From JARICQ01 sp964527205 (GTDB lineage Bacteria > Bacillota > Clostridia > Tissierellales > Tissierellaceae), in NCBI GenBank assembly GCA_964527205.1, contig CAZGQG010000003.1:1-64000 (forward strand): DNA of 64,000 bases. Direction: 5' to 3'. Shown piece after piece: positions 16,434 to 25,580 of this stretch. Below the pieces are notes generated by a model that was not told where the DNA came from, did not search any database, and was given only the letters and a program-made list of their open reading frames with translations. Position 1 is the first letter of the stretch. Every line of letters begins with the position of its first letter. Both the position numbers and the translations under genes were made by a program.

Positions 16434-16898
16434 TTAAAATTTAATTGCTAAACGTATCAAGGCTGTCTTATCTCTAGGAATCTCCATTGTGGACTCATCT
16501 TCAAATTGAATATTTAATTTCTCTTCATCAAAATCAACCAAATACCCTGTAATCAGCTTTTGACCATCTATAGCTTGGTATAAACTTACTTCTACTTCCT
16601 TATTTAAATTTCTTTTTAGGTCCTTATCGCTCTTAAGGGGCCTATCTAAACCTGGAGAAGATACTTCTAAATAATATGGACCATTAATAGGGTCTTCCTT
16701 ATCCAGCTCCTCACCTATGGCCTTACTCATTTCCTGACAATCATCTAGGGATATGCCTCCCTCCTTGTCAAGAAATACTCTGAGAAATCTGTTTGGACCT
16801 TCCTTTTTAAACTCTACATCAACTAAATCATATTCTAAATCTTCTATTAAAGCCTCTACTATTGTCTTAACTCTTTCCGTTACTGACCTATTAGTCAA
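16434..16898 (-). CDS. rimP: Ribosome maturation factor RimP
   Basis: RimP is required for early 30S assembly. The 154-residue protein shows the family pattern YDLVDVEFKKEGPNRFLRVFLDKEGGI, then YYLEVSSPGLDRPLKS, and a C-terminal SH3-like part. The open frame begins at a GTG (16907), but that GTG is part of the ribosome site GGAGGTG. The in-frame TTG at 16896-16898, six bases downstream, gives MTNRSVTERVKTIVEAL and is the likely start. RimP heads the rimP-nusA-rnpM-infB-rbfA-nrnA-truB-ribF operon. Confidence 0.93.
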   Translation of the reverse strand: MTNRSVTERVKTIVEALIEDLEYDLVDVEFKKEGPNRFLRVFLDKEGGISLDDCQEMSKAIGEELDKEDPINGPYYLEVSSPGLDRPLKSDKDLKRNLNKEVEVSLYQAIDGQKLITGYLVDFDEEKLNIQFEDESTMEIPRDKTALIRLAIKF

Positions 16899-16931
16899 GT
16901 AAATCACCTCCAGATATATTCTTCACTTATT

Positions 16932-16973
16932 CTATTAGAAAAGCTTGTATTAGAGTAAATAAAGCTTTTTCAA
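16932..16973 (-). promoter_or_regulatory. Probable rimP-nusA operon promoter with inverted repeat
   Basis: A plausible pair is TTTACT (16954-16959) and TAATAG (16932-16937) at 16-base spacing. A TTGAAA (16968-16973) also lies 15 bases before a TAATAC. An 8-bp perfect inverted repeat AAAAGCTT/AAGCTTTT (16939-16946 and 16962-16969) with a 15-base gap brackets these elements. It may be an operator or an RNA hairpin. Confidence 0.45.
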
Positions 16974-16980
16974 TCATTAT

Positions 16981-17011
16981 AAAAAATCAAGAGTGGGATA
17001 AACCCACTCTT
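16981..17011 (-). terminator. Intrinsic terminator after polC
   Basis: AAGAGTGGG pairs with CCCACTCTT (9 bp, 5-base loop) and is followed on the minus strand by GATTTTTT. It ends the uppS-cdsA-rseP-ispG-polC unit. Confidence 0.88.
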
Positions 17012-17064
17012 TGCCAGAAAATTTAGTATTCACTCTCTTAATTATACCATAAAACCCAGAAAAA

Positions 17065-20000
17065 TCAAATGTTAAAAAGACTTACTTGATTGCTGTCTGG
17101 CAAGTCTTCCAAACATCCATGATTTCTTAATACTTCTGATACTGTCTTATTTACCCCAGTTCTCTTTACCAGATCCTCCAGGGATATAAATTCGGATATT
17201 TCTCTTTCCTTGACTATATTTCTAGCAACATTCACTCCCAGTCCCTCAAGACATTTTAGGGGAGGAATGATTCCCTCTTCTTCTATAATAAACTTATCAC
17301 TATCAGACAGATATAGGTCCACATCTTTAAATTTAAGTCCCCTGGCATACATTTCCAACACTACTTCCAAGACTGTAAGCTGATTTCTTTCCTTGGCTGT
17401 CATTTCATTGGACCTAGAGTTTAACTCTTTTATCTTGTTTTGAACAAAGTCCCTACCCTTTAGGGCCATATCTGCATCAAAGTCATGGGCCTTTATAGTA
17501 AAGTAGGTGGCGTAAAAGGCTTCAGGATAATAAACCTTGTAATAGGCTATCCTAAAGGACATCATTACATAGGCTGCAGCATGGGCCTTGGGGAACATGT
17601 ACTTTATCTTTTTACAAGAATCAATATACCATTCCGGAAGATTTAAAGACCTCATCATCTTTTCCTCTTCTTCACTAAGTCCTCTGCCCTTACGGACCTT
17701 TTCCATTATCTGGAAGGACTGCTTCTTATCCCCACCTGCATTTATCAGGGTAAGCATAATGTCCTCCCTGGTAGATATAACCTCCCTAAGAGGTGCTATA
17801 CCTTGCTTTACCAGGTCCTGAGCATTGTTTATCCATACATCAGTTCCGTGGGAAAGACCACTTATTCTAACCAGTTCTGAAAAGGTCTTAGGCTGGGTTT
17901 CTACCAACATCTGCCTTACAAATCTAGTACCAAATTCTGGTATACCCAGGGTACCAACCTGACAGTTAATATCTTCCTTGCTAATTCCCATGGGCTCAGT
18001 ACTTGTAAATAGCTTCATGGTTTTTTCCTCATCTAGAGGAACCTCTGTTGCTATTACCCCTGTTATATCCTCTAACATCTTTATTATTGTGGGAACGTCA
18101 TGTCCCAATATATCAAGCTTTAAAATACTACTACTTATGGCATTATAATCAAAGTGGGTTGTTACCACACCAGATGTCTTATCATTGGCTGGATACTGGA
18201 TTGGTGTAAAATCAAGTATATCCTTGTGCCTTGGCACTATCATAACCCCACCTGGATGCTGGCCTGAAGTTCTTTTTATTCCAGTACATCCATTTATAAG
18301 CCTGTCAATTTCCGCTGGATTTACACTAAGTTCTCTTTCATCATGATAATTCTTAACGAATCCGTAGGCAGTCTTATTGGCTATGGTGCCTATGGTTCCT
18401 GCCCTAAAGACATAGTCTGAGCCAAAGAGCTCCTCTGTATATCTATGGGCCTCGGATTGATACTCTCCTGCAAAGTTAAGGTCTATATCCGGCTCCTTAT
18501 CTCCCTCAAAGCCTAGAAATACCTCAAAGGGTATGTCATGACCATCCTTGATTAGATCAGCTCCGCACTTTGGACATTCCTTGTCTGGGAGATCTGCTCC
18601 CGATGCTATTTTTCCATCAGGGAAAAACTCACTGTACTTACAATCCGGACAAACATAGTGGGCTACCAGTGGGTTTATTTCAGTTATACCACTCATAGTA
18701 GCTGCAAAGGAGGAACCTACAGAACCTCTAGAACCAACTAAATATCCATCCTCAATAGACTTCCATACTAGCTTTTGAGAAATTATATACATTACTGCAT
18801 AACCATTTTCAATAATGGCGTCCAGTTCCCTGGCCAGTCTTTTTTCTACTATGTCTGGCAGTGGATCTCCATATATTTCCCTGGCCTTCTTGTAGGTAAT
18901 AAGCCTTAACTCTTCTTCTGATCCATCAATAACAGGAGGATAGGTTCCCTCTGGTATAGGGGATATGACTTCTATAGAATCATTTATCCTATTAGGATTT
19001 TCTATTACAACTTCCCTTGCCACATCTCTTCCTAGATAGGAAAACTCCTCCAACATCTCATCTGTGGTCTTAAAATAAAGAGGTGGTTGGGAGTCTGCAT
19101 CGGAAAACTTTTGACCAGACATCATGATCTTCCTATATATATCATCCTCTGGATCTAGGAAGTGCACATCACCTGTAGCAACTACAGGCTTTTTATTGGC
19201 CTTTCCTAGATTATAGATCTTTTTATTAATATCCCTTAATTGACCATGGTCCTTTAATATGCCCTTATCAACTAGGAACTGATTGTTTCCAATAGGCTGG
19301 ATCTCAAGATAATCATAAAAATTTACTATTTCCTTTATCTCTTCCTCACTTGCATTGGCTACAATAGCCTTGTAAAGTTCTCCAGCCTCACAGGCAGATC
19401 CTATTATAAGTCCTTCCCTGTTTGCCTCTATTAGAGACTTAGGCATCCTAGGCCTCCTATAAAAGTAATTCATATGGGACTCTGAAATCAACCTGTATAG
19501 GTTCTTTAAACCTACTAGATTTTTTGCCAGTATAATTACATGATAGGACATGTCCTTGGACAGGTCTTTTTCTGAATTTAAATTATTTATCTTACAAAAA
19601 CTATCTATATCCTTTTCCTTTAATAATTCCATTATCTTTAAAAATATATCTGCAGTGGCCTCAGCATCGTCCAGGGCCCTATGATGATTATCAAGCTTTA
19701 CTCCTAGATGCTTGGCAACTAGATTTAGCTTGTGACTTTTTAAGTCTGGAAAAACTGATCTGGAAAGCTCCAGTGTATCAAGGACTGGATTGTCCAGTTC
19801 CATATTATTTCTCTTCATGTTTTCCCTAATAAAGCCTACATCAAAGCCTGCATTGTGGGCGACTAAAACGTCCCCACCTATAAATTCCACAAAATCTCCT
19901 ATAACCTCATCTATAGATGGCTTATCCCTTACCATAGAATCATCTATGCCTGTAAGTTTAGTTATAAATTCAGAAATAGGCTTGCCAGGATTTATTAGCT

Positions 20001-21321
20001 GGCTGTACTTGTCTACAATCTCCCCATCCTTGATCTTTACTGCTCCAATTTCAGTTATTCCATCATTCATGGAGGAAAGACCTGTAGTCTCTATATCAAA
20101 TACTATAAAGCTAGGGTATTCCTCTTCTGGCTTATAGTTTCTAACAATTTCCTTCTTATCATTTACTAGATAGGCCTCTACTCCGTAGATCATTTTCATA
20201 TCAAATTCCTTAGAAAGACTCATAGCCTCTGGAAAGGCCTGTACAACTCCGTGGTCTGTAATGGCAAGAGCCTTGTGATCCCACTGCTTTGCCCTCTTTA
20301 CCAGGCTTCTTAGATCACTTATACCATCCATGGAGCTCATCTTGGTATGAAGATGAAGTTCCACTCTTTTCTCCTCAGCCAGATCCTTTCTTGTTTCTTC
20401 TTCTAAAAGATTAAGGGATTTTATCATTAGAACGTTGCATCTTGAATAGCTATCAAAGGTCACTCCACCCTCCAGGGCCACATAGGAAGAATCCTTAACA
20501 TTAGTCAGGAAATCCTCTGCCTTGTCCTGGCCTAGGAAGACCTTGGCTGTTATGGAATTTGTCTTATCAGATATATTAAAGGTCACCAGGGTCTTATTAT
20601 TTCTAATATCCCTGGTCTCCAAGTTAAAGACCTTACCCTCTATAATACAATTTCCAGTCTCTAGGGACAATTCATCTATCTTAATTGGATCTCCTTTTAT
20701 GACCTTACCATATAGGTAGTCAGGATTCTCCTGACTCTTAGGTCTGGTCTTTCTTTCCCTTACCCTACTTGCTATGTCCTTGGCTATATGTTCTTCTTCT
20801 TTGATCTTCTTTTCTAGAAAGTCCTTCTTTACTTGAAACTTATCCTTGGAAAGACCTATAGGGATGTTTAAAGAAATTTCCTCTCTCATATTCCTTCCAA
20901 TTTCATCTAGGAGTCCATTGGATTCTAGCAAGTGAAAGGCAGCTTCATTGGGAGGATAAAGGAGCATCCTATCCCCAGAAAAATCTATTTCCATTTGCTC
21001 TATCCAGGACACAGAGGAATTTATATTAGACTTTATAAAATCTAATATAGAAGGCCTGTAAAAATTTAATTTCTCCTCCGGATCCTCTCCTATTCTGTAG
21101 ATAGGCTGGACTTCCAGCTGGAAATCATTAAAGTTTTCCTTAAAAAAATCTTCAATCCTCCTTAGCTCATGGAGCCTAATGAGTTTGGAAGATTTTACTA
21201 GGATTTTTAGGGTCATCTTTTCCTTGTTTATCCTAACTTTTTCTATATATATTTCCTTGTTTTCTATATCTTCTATCTTGTCTTTTACCAGTGAACTTAA
21301 GAGTCTATTTCCACTTCTCAT
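17065..21321 (-). CDS. polC: DNA polymerase III alpha subunit, Gram-positive PolC type
   Basis: PolC is the replicative polymerase of low-GC Gram-positives. In 1418 residues the order is complete: OB-fold (about 225-300), PHP domain opened by HLHT at 323-326 and resumed after the exonuclease insert, DEDD proofreading exonuclease (DIET at 409-412, HNAGFD near 489, HRALDDAEAT near 548), a zinc module with C891, C894, C916 and C919, and the palm with catalytic DID at 945-947. The protein ends in QVSLFNI, a good beta-clamp binding motif. ATG is preceded by AAGGGAG. It directly follows ispG; the proS gene found here in Bacillus is absent. Confidence 0.98.
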   Translation of the reverse strand: MRSGNRLLSSLVKDKIEDIENKEIYIEKVRINKEKMTLKILVKSSKLIRLHELRRIEDFFKENFNDFQLEVQPIYRIGEDPEEKLNFYRPSILDFIKSNINSSVSWIEQMEIDFSGDRMLLYPPNEAAFHLLESNGLLDEIGRNMREEISLNIPIGLSKDKFQVKKDFLEKKIKEEEHIAKDIASRVRERKTRPKSQENPDYLYGKVIKGDPIKIDELSLETGNCIIEGKVFNLETRDIRNNKTLVTFNISDKTNSITAKVFLGQDKAEDFLTNVKDSSYVALEGGVTFDSYSRCNVLMIKSLNLLEEETRKDLAEEKRVELHLHTKMSSMDGISDLRSLVKRAKQWDHKALAITDHGVVQAFPEAMSLSKEFDMKMIYGVEAYLVNDKKEIVRNYKPEEEYPSFIVFDIETTGLSSMNDGITEIGAVKIKDGEIVDKYSQLINPGKPISEFITKLTGIDDSMVRDKPSIDEVIGDFVEFIGGDVLVAHNAGFDVGFIRENMKRNNMELDNPVLDTLELSRSVFPDLKSHKLNLVAKHLGVKLDNHHRALDDAEATADIFLKIMELLKEKDIDSFCKINNLNSEKDLSKDMSYHVIILAKNLVGLKNLYRLISESHMNYFYRRPRMPKSLIEANREGLIIGSACEAGELYKAIVANASEEEIKEIVNFYDYLEIQPIGNNQFLVDKGILKDHGQLRDINKKIYNLGKANKKPVVATGDVHFLDPEDDIYRKIMMSGQKFSDADSQPPLYFKTTDEMLEEFSYLGRDVAREVVIENPNRINDSIEVISPIPEGTYPPVIDGSEEELRLITYKKAREIYGDPLPDIVEKRLARELDAIIENGYAVMYIISQKLVWKSIEDGYLVGSRGSVGSSFAATMSGITEINPLVAHYVCPDCKYSEFFPDGKIASGADLPDKECPKCGADLIKDGHDIPFEVFLGFEGDKEPDIDLNFAGEYQSEAHRYTEELFGSDYVFRAGTIGTIANKTAYGFVKNYHDERELSVNPAEIDRLINGCTGIKRTSGQHPGGVMIVPRHKDILDFTPIQYPANDKTSGVVTTHFDYNAISSSILKLDILGHDVPTIIKMLEDITGVIATEVPLDEEKTMKLFTSTEPMGISKEDINCQVGTLGIPEFGTRFVRQMLVETQPKTFSELVRISGLSHGTDVWINNAQDLVKQGIAPLREVISTREDIMLTLINAGGDKKQSFQIMEKVRKGRGLSEEEEKMMRSLNLPEWYIDSCKKIKYMFPKAHAAAYVMMSFRIAYYKVYYPEAFYATYFTIKAHDFDADMALKGRDFVQNKIKELNSRSNEMTAKERNQLTVLEVVLEMYARGLKFKDVDLYLSDSDKFIIEEEGIIPPLKCLEGLGVNVARNIVKEREISEFISLEDLVKRTGVNKTVSEVLRNHGCLEDLPDSNQVSLFNI

Positions 21322-21347
21322 AAAGGAAAATCTCCCTTCTCTGTCTT

Positions 21348-22397
21348 CTATAGTTTTTCAATTTCTTCTATTAGGGCCTGGAGCAATTCATCCTCTGGCA
21401 TTTTTCTTATTATCTCACCATTTTTAAAGAGAATTCCCTCTCCCTTGCCACCAGCTATGCCAATATCAGCCTCTCTTGCCTCACCAGGACCATTTACAGC
21501 ACATCCCATTATGGCAACAGTAATATTCTTATCTATGCCTTCCATCCTCTTTTCAGCTTCTTCAACTAGGGATATAAGGTCTATCTTTGTTCTTCCGCAG
21601 GTAGGGCAGGATATTATGTCTATGCCCTCTTTTCTTAGGCCAAGGGATTTTAATATCTCCCTGGCAACCTTTACTTCCTCTACAGGATCTCCTGTAAGGG
21701 ATATCCTAATAGTGTCTCCCAGACCTCTTGAAAGCATAGCTCCCATACCTACAGAGGACTTTATAGTTCCCCTCCATATAGGACCTGCCTCAGTTATGCC
21801 TAGGTGAAGAGGATAGTCCCTAAGTTCAGCCATCTTTTCATTGGCCTTTAGGCTTAGCCTTACTGAACTTGCCTTAAGGGATACCTTTATATCATAAAAA
21901 TCCATGTCTTCTAAGACCTTGATTTGCTCAAGGGCACTGTAGACCATGGAGTCCTCATTTACTCCTCCATACTGGTCCAGGTATTCCTGCTTGATAGAGC
22001 CGGAGTTTACCCCTACCCTAATGGAAATACCTGCCTCCTTACATGCCTCTACAACTTGTTTTACCCTGTCTAGGGACCCAATATTACCTGGATTTAGCCT
22101 TAGGCCGTCTACTCCATATTTAATGGCTTCTAGGGCCAATCTATAGTCATATTGTATGTCTCCAATAAGGGGTATGGATATGTGTTTTTTTATCTCTGGA
22201 ATAGCCTTAGCATCTTCCATATCTGTAATGGCAGATCTTACAATATCGCATCCATGATCCTCCATCTTTTTTATCTGTCTTACAGTAGCTTTTATATCCT
22301 TAGTATCTGTGTTGGTCATGGACTGTATGGATATGGGACTGTCCCCACCTATATAGACCTGACCTACTTTTATCTTTCTTGTCTTTTTTCTTAACAT
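21348..22397 (-). CDS. ispG: 4-hydroxy-3-methylbut-2-enyl diphosphate synthase (IspG/GcpE)
   Basis: IspG is the 4Fe-4S enzyme of the penultimate step of the MEP isoprenoid pathway, converting methylerythritol cyclodiphosphate to HMBPP. The N-terminal TIM-barrel part has IQSMTNTDTKD and LRLNPGNIG. The C-terminal cluster domain has SCPTCGRT and CAVNGPGEA with the cluster cysteines. Length is 349 residues. Its presence shows that the MEP route is encoded, yet dxr, which normally lies three genes upstream beside cdsA, is missing here. It sits between rseP and polC. Confidence 0.96.
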   Translation of the reverse strand: MLRKKTRKIKVGQVYIGGDSPISIQSMTNTDTKDIKATVRQIKKMEDHGCDIVRSAITDMEDAKAIPEIKKHISIPLIGDIQYDYRLALEAIKYGVDGLRLNPGNIGSLDRVKQVVEACKEAGISIRVGVNSGSIKQEYLDQYGGVNEDSMVYSALEQIKVLEDMDFYDIKVSLKASSVRLSLKANEKMAELRDYPLHLGITEAGPIWRGTIKSSVGMGAMLSRGLGDTIRISLTGDPVEEVKVAREILKSLGLRKEGIDIISCPTCGRTKIDLISLVEEAEKRMEGIDKNITVAIMGCAVNGPGEAREADIGIAGGKGEGILFKNGEIIRKMPEDELLQALIEEIEKL

Positions 22398-22405
22398 ATT
22401 TACAC

Positions 22406-23413
22406 CTACTTAAATAAATTTGTATTGAGTATGTCCCTATAGGTTACAAATAACATTAGGGTCATAAGCAAGATAAATCCTACAAAGTGTACAAATCCTT
22501 CTTTTTCTGGTGATACAGGCTTGCCTCTTATAAGCTCTATTAATAGGAAAGTAATCCTACTTCCATCTAGGGCTGGCAGGGGTAGGAGATTAAAGAAACC
22601 TAGGTTTACACTTATAAATCCTAGGAGAAATAAGAGATTGTATATTCCCATACTGGCTGCGTCTCCTACTTCCTTAACTATACCTACTGGACCTGATAGG
22701 CCCTCCAGGCCAACTTCACCCTTAAATACCATGCCTATAAAGTCAAACATAAGCATAAGAAAGGTCTTTGTATATTCCAGTCCTCCCTTGATTGCTGAAC
22801 CAGGAGATTTTAAGTTCCTAGTGTAGATCCCTATTATTGATCTTCCATCTTCTTTCATGGTAACTAGGGTCTTTTCCACCATGGTCCCATCCCTATCTAT
22901 TAGGATGTTTAACTCTTCTCCCTCAGGTCTAGATCCAATTTCATCTGTAATTTCTTCCCAAGCATTGATCTTGACACCATCTATTTCCACTATCCTGTCT
23001 CCTGGCAATATTCCAGCCTTTTCTGCTGGAGAATCCGGAGTAAGATCGTCTATAGTTGTACTTGGTTGACCTATGCCGTAGGATACAAGGGAAAGCACCA
23101 CTATGGCCAGGAGAAAATTCATAATAGCTCCTGCCAGTAATACTCCTATCCTAGCAAAAACAGAGGCATTATTAAAACTTCTTGGATTGGTAGAATCTTC
23201 ATCTTCCCCCTCCATCTTAACATAGCCTCCGATTGGTAATAATCTGAAAGTATATAAGGTTTCACCTTTTTTTCTTTGAATAATCTTTGGACCCATTCCA
23301 ATAGCAAATTCATTTACCTCTATTCCCACTAATTTTGCCACTGCAAAATGTCCAAATTCGTGTACTAATATTACCATTAAAAACACAAATATTGCTGATA
23401 CTGCTGTTAACAT
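22406..23413 (-). CDS. rseP: Site-2 intramembrane metalloprotease RseP/RasP
   Basis: This membrane zinc protease performs regulated intramembrane proteolysis of anti-sigma factors and signal peptides. The HExxH motif is in LVHEFGHFAVAKL near residues 16-28. A PDZ domain follows (PAEKAGILPGDRIVEIDGV), and the third metal ligand region is LLPLPALDGSR, the family's NxxPxPxLDG motif. At 335 residues it has the single-PDZ Firmicutes form. It lies 18 bases after cdsA, directly where dxr would normally intervene. Confidence 0.94.
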   Translation of the reverse strand: MLTAVSAIFVFLMVILVHEFGHFAVAKLVGIEVNEFAIGMGPKIIQRKKGETLYTFRLLPIGGYVKMEGEDEDSTNPRSFNNASVFARIGVLLAGAIMNFLLAIVVLSLVSYGIGQPSTTIDDLTPDSPAEKAGILPGDRIVEIDGVKINAWEEITDEIGSRPEGEELNILIDRDGTMVEKTLVTMKEDGRSIIGIYTRNLKSPGSAIKGGLEYTKTFLMLMFDFIGMVFKGEVGLEGLSGPVGIVKEVGDAASMGIYNLLFLLGFISVNLGFFNLLPLPALDGSRITFLLIELIRGKPVSPEKEGFVHFVGFILLMTLMLFVTYRDILNTNLFK

Positions 23414-23431
23414 TAAACCACCACCTATATA

Positions 23432-24208
23432 TTAAATAAGAAAGATAGAAACATAATAGTATACTACTGGGGTTGCAAATATTATACTATCAAACCTATC
23501 CAACACTCCTCCATGTCCTGGCATAATAAAACCATAATCCTTTATACCAGCCTGTCTTTTAATTCTTGATGCAGTTAAATCTCCCATTTGAGATATTATG
23601 GATCCTAGAAGGGCGATTATTACTATGGAGATTGGATCTCCTAAATGGAAAAAATATCCATAGATAAGGGAAAGTCCAATGGCTCCAACAATACCCCCTA
23701 TGGACCCTTCAATAGTCTTATTAGGGCTTATCTTTGGGGCTAATTTTCTCTTTCCAAATAAATTACCTGCCAAATAGGCAAATATATCTGTACCAAAGGA
23801 TATGGTAAATACCAACCAAATATATTTTGTTCCTGCAAGAAATATTATATGAAAAAGTAAAAATGGTATGTAAAGGGTTGCCAGTAGGGTCAAGCCAATG
23901 TCCTTTATGCTTATATCCCTTAAAAAAATAATCATAAGAAGTCCCAGCATGGTTGTCAGGGTAAGACTTAGGCTTATAAGGCTTGGATCGTAGACAAAGG
24001 CTAGAAAAAGACTAGTAGCACCAAGGTATCCTATAGGAGCTAGGGGCTTCATACCCATGTTTTCAAAGGCCTTATATAGTTCCCTAAGACCAATTATAGA
24101 TAATATGTATATTGATAGGTTTAATAGGCCACCACCCTTTGTCACTATATATAGTAATAGTAAAAATCCAATAACTCCACTAAGAACTCTGATCCCCAAG
24201 TCTTTCAC
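23432..24208 (-). CDS. cdsA: Phosphatidate cytidylyltransferase
   Basis: CdsA makes CDP-diacylglycerol from phosphatidate and CTP, supplying PgsA and other phospholipid enzymes. It is a 258-residue multi-helix membrane protein with the signature SRIKRQAGIKDYGFIMPGHGGVLDRFDS near the C-terminus. The start is GTG (24206-24208), immediately after the uppS stop, with GGGGGT six bases before it. Translation is probably coupled to uppS. Confidence 0.94.
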   Translation of the reverse strand: MKDLGIRVLSGVIGFLLLLYIVTKGGGLLNLSIYILSIIGLRELYKAFENMGMKPLAPIGYLGATSLFLAFVYDPSLISLSLTLTTMLGLLMIIFLRDISIKDIGLTLLATLYIPFLLFHIIFLAGTKYIWLVFTISFGTDIFAYLAGNLFGKRKLAPKISPNKTIEGSIGGIVGAIGLSLIYGYFFHLGDPISIVIIALLGSIISQMGDLTASRIKRQAGIKDYGFIMPGHGGVLDRFDSIIFATPVVYYYVSIFLI

Positions 24209-24958
24209 TTATATACCCCCAAATCGTCTATTTCTTTCTTGATAGTCTTCTATGGCAAGAAGTAATTCCTCTTCATTAAAGTCTGGCCAAAGCACATCAG
24301 AAAAATAAAATTCTGTATAAGCAACCTGGTAAAGCATAAAGTTGCTTAATCTAAGCTCTCCACTAGGCCTGATTAGAAGATCAGGATCTGGTTGAGACTT
24401 AGTATAGAGATAATCTTTAAAACTTTCATTGTCTAAATCATCTATAGTCATATTACCCATTTCTATATCCTTTAAGACATCTTTAACTCCCTTTATTATT
24501 TCATCTCTACCACCATAATTCAAGCCTATATTTAATATAAGTCCAGTATTATCCTTGGTCTTCTCCAGAGCCTTGTCTATTTCAAGCCTGGTAAAGTCTG
24601 GTAGCTTTGAAATGTCTCCCATTATATTTAAGCGAACATTATTTTTATGTAGTTTTTCCAGTTCACTATTAATATAAATTACTAGGAGCTTCATAAGGCC
24701 CTGAACTTCCTTTTCCGGTCTTTTCCAGTTTTCTGTTGAAAAGGCATAGAGGGATAGGTGCTTTATTCCCAGCTGATCTACAGCACTTACAATATCTATA
24801 ACTCTTTTAACACCTTCCTGGTGGCCAAAATTTCGAGGTAAAAATCTACGCTTAGCCCATCTTCCATTTCCATCCATAATTATTCCTATATGCACAGGAA
24901 GCCTGGTCATATCTATTCTATTCTTAAGCTCTTCATAGTTTAAATCATCTTTTCCCAT
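24209..24958 (-). CDS. uppS: Undecaprenyl diphosphate synthase (isoprenyl transferase)
   Basis: UppS condenses isopentenyl diphosphate onto farnesyl diphosphate to give the C55 carrier lipid for cell-wall polymers. The catalytic aspartate is in IIMDGNGRWAKRR; the LSLYAFSTENWKRP and RPSGELRLSNF blocks are canonical. The upstream GTG at 24967 belongs to the ribosome site GAGGTG; the ATG at 24956-24958, six bases on, is the probable start (249 residues). It is the first gene after the frr terminator and has no evident promoter of its own, so it may depend on read-through. Confidence 0.95.
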   Translation of the reverse strand: MGKDDLNYEELKNRIDMTRLPVHIGIIMDGNGRWAKRRFLPRNFGHQEGVKRVIDIVSAVDQLGIKHLSLYAFSTENWKRPEKEVQGLMKLLVIYINSELEKLHKNNVRLNIMGDISKLPDFTRLEIDKALEKTKDNTGLILNIGLNYGGRDEIIKGVKDVLKDIEMGNMTIDDLDNESFKDYLYTKSQPDPDLLIRPSGELRLSNFMLYQVAYTEFYFSDVLWPDFNEEELLLAIEDYQERNRRFGGI

Positions 24959-24990
24959 CTTCTTCACCTCATTGTAAGATTCTAATATTG

Positions 24991-25016
24991 AAAAACCCCT
25001 TCATAAAGAAGGGGTT
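24991..25016 (-). terminator. Intrinsic terminator or attenuator after frr
   Basis: AACCCCTTC pairs with GAAGGGGTT (9 bp, 5-base loop) followed by TTTCAATATT on the minus strand. It sits only 33 bases upstream of the uppS start. Confidence 0.85.
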
Positions 25017-25020
25017 CTTA

Positions 25021-25578
25021 TTATATTTCCATTAATTCATCTTCTTTTCTCTTGGTTACACTATCTACTTCTTTAATGTACTTATCAGTAATCTTTTGAA
25101 CCTCATCTTCCCCAACTTTTTTCTCATCCTCTGAGATGGACTTGTCCTTTTCTAGCTTTTTAATAGAGTCCATTGCATCTCTTCTAATATTTCTTACAGC
25201 TACCTTGGCATTTTCTCCATTTTTGTTAACAACCTTAGTTAGGTCTCTTCTTCTCTCTTCTGTTAACATAGGTATTACAAGACGTACTAATTTTCCATCA
25301 TTGGATGGATTAAGACCTAGGTCTGATTTTTGTATTTCCTTTTCAATAATTGGAATTAAGTTTACATCCCAAGGTTGAATAACAAGTAGTCTTGGTTCTG
25401 GAGCAGATACACTGGCCACCTGATTTAACGGTGTCATTTGTCCATAATAGTCTACTTGAATCTGATCTAATAATGCTGGATTTGCCCTACCCGCTCTTAT
25501 GCTTTGTAGTTCTTCATTGTAGACGGATACAGTTTTCTTCATCTTGTCTTCAATGTCCTTATAGATATTCTTCAACAT
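25021..25578 (-). CDS. frr: Ribosome recycling factor
   Basis: RRF splits post-termination ribosomes with EF-G. The 185-residue protein has the three-helix-bundle family pattern: YNEELQSIRAGRANPALLDQI, YYGQMTPLNQVASVSAPEPRLL, LTEERRRDLTKVV and a C-terminal helix ending KRKEDELMEI. Length is exact for the family. It begins 2 bases after pyrH, as in most bacteria, and is closed by a strong terminator. Confidence 0.97.
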   Translation of the reverse strand: MLKNIYKDIEDKMKKTVSVYNEELQSIRAGRANPALLDQIQVDYYGQMTPLNQVASVSAPEPRLLVIQPWDVNLIPIIEKEIQKSDLGLNPSNDGKLVRLVIPMLTEERRRDLTKVVNKNGENAKVAVRNIRRDAMDSIKKLEKDKSISEDEKKVGEDEVQKITDKYIKEVDSVTKRKEDELMEI

Positions 25579-25580
25579 AA

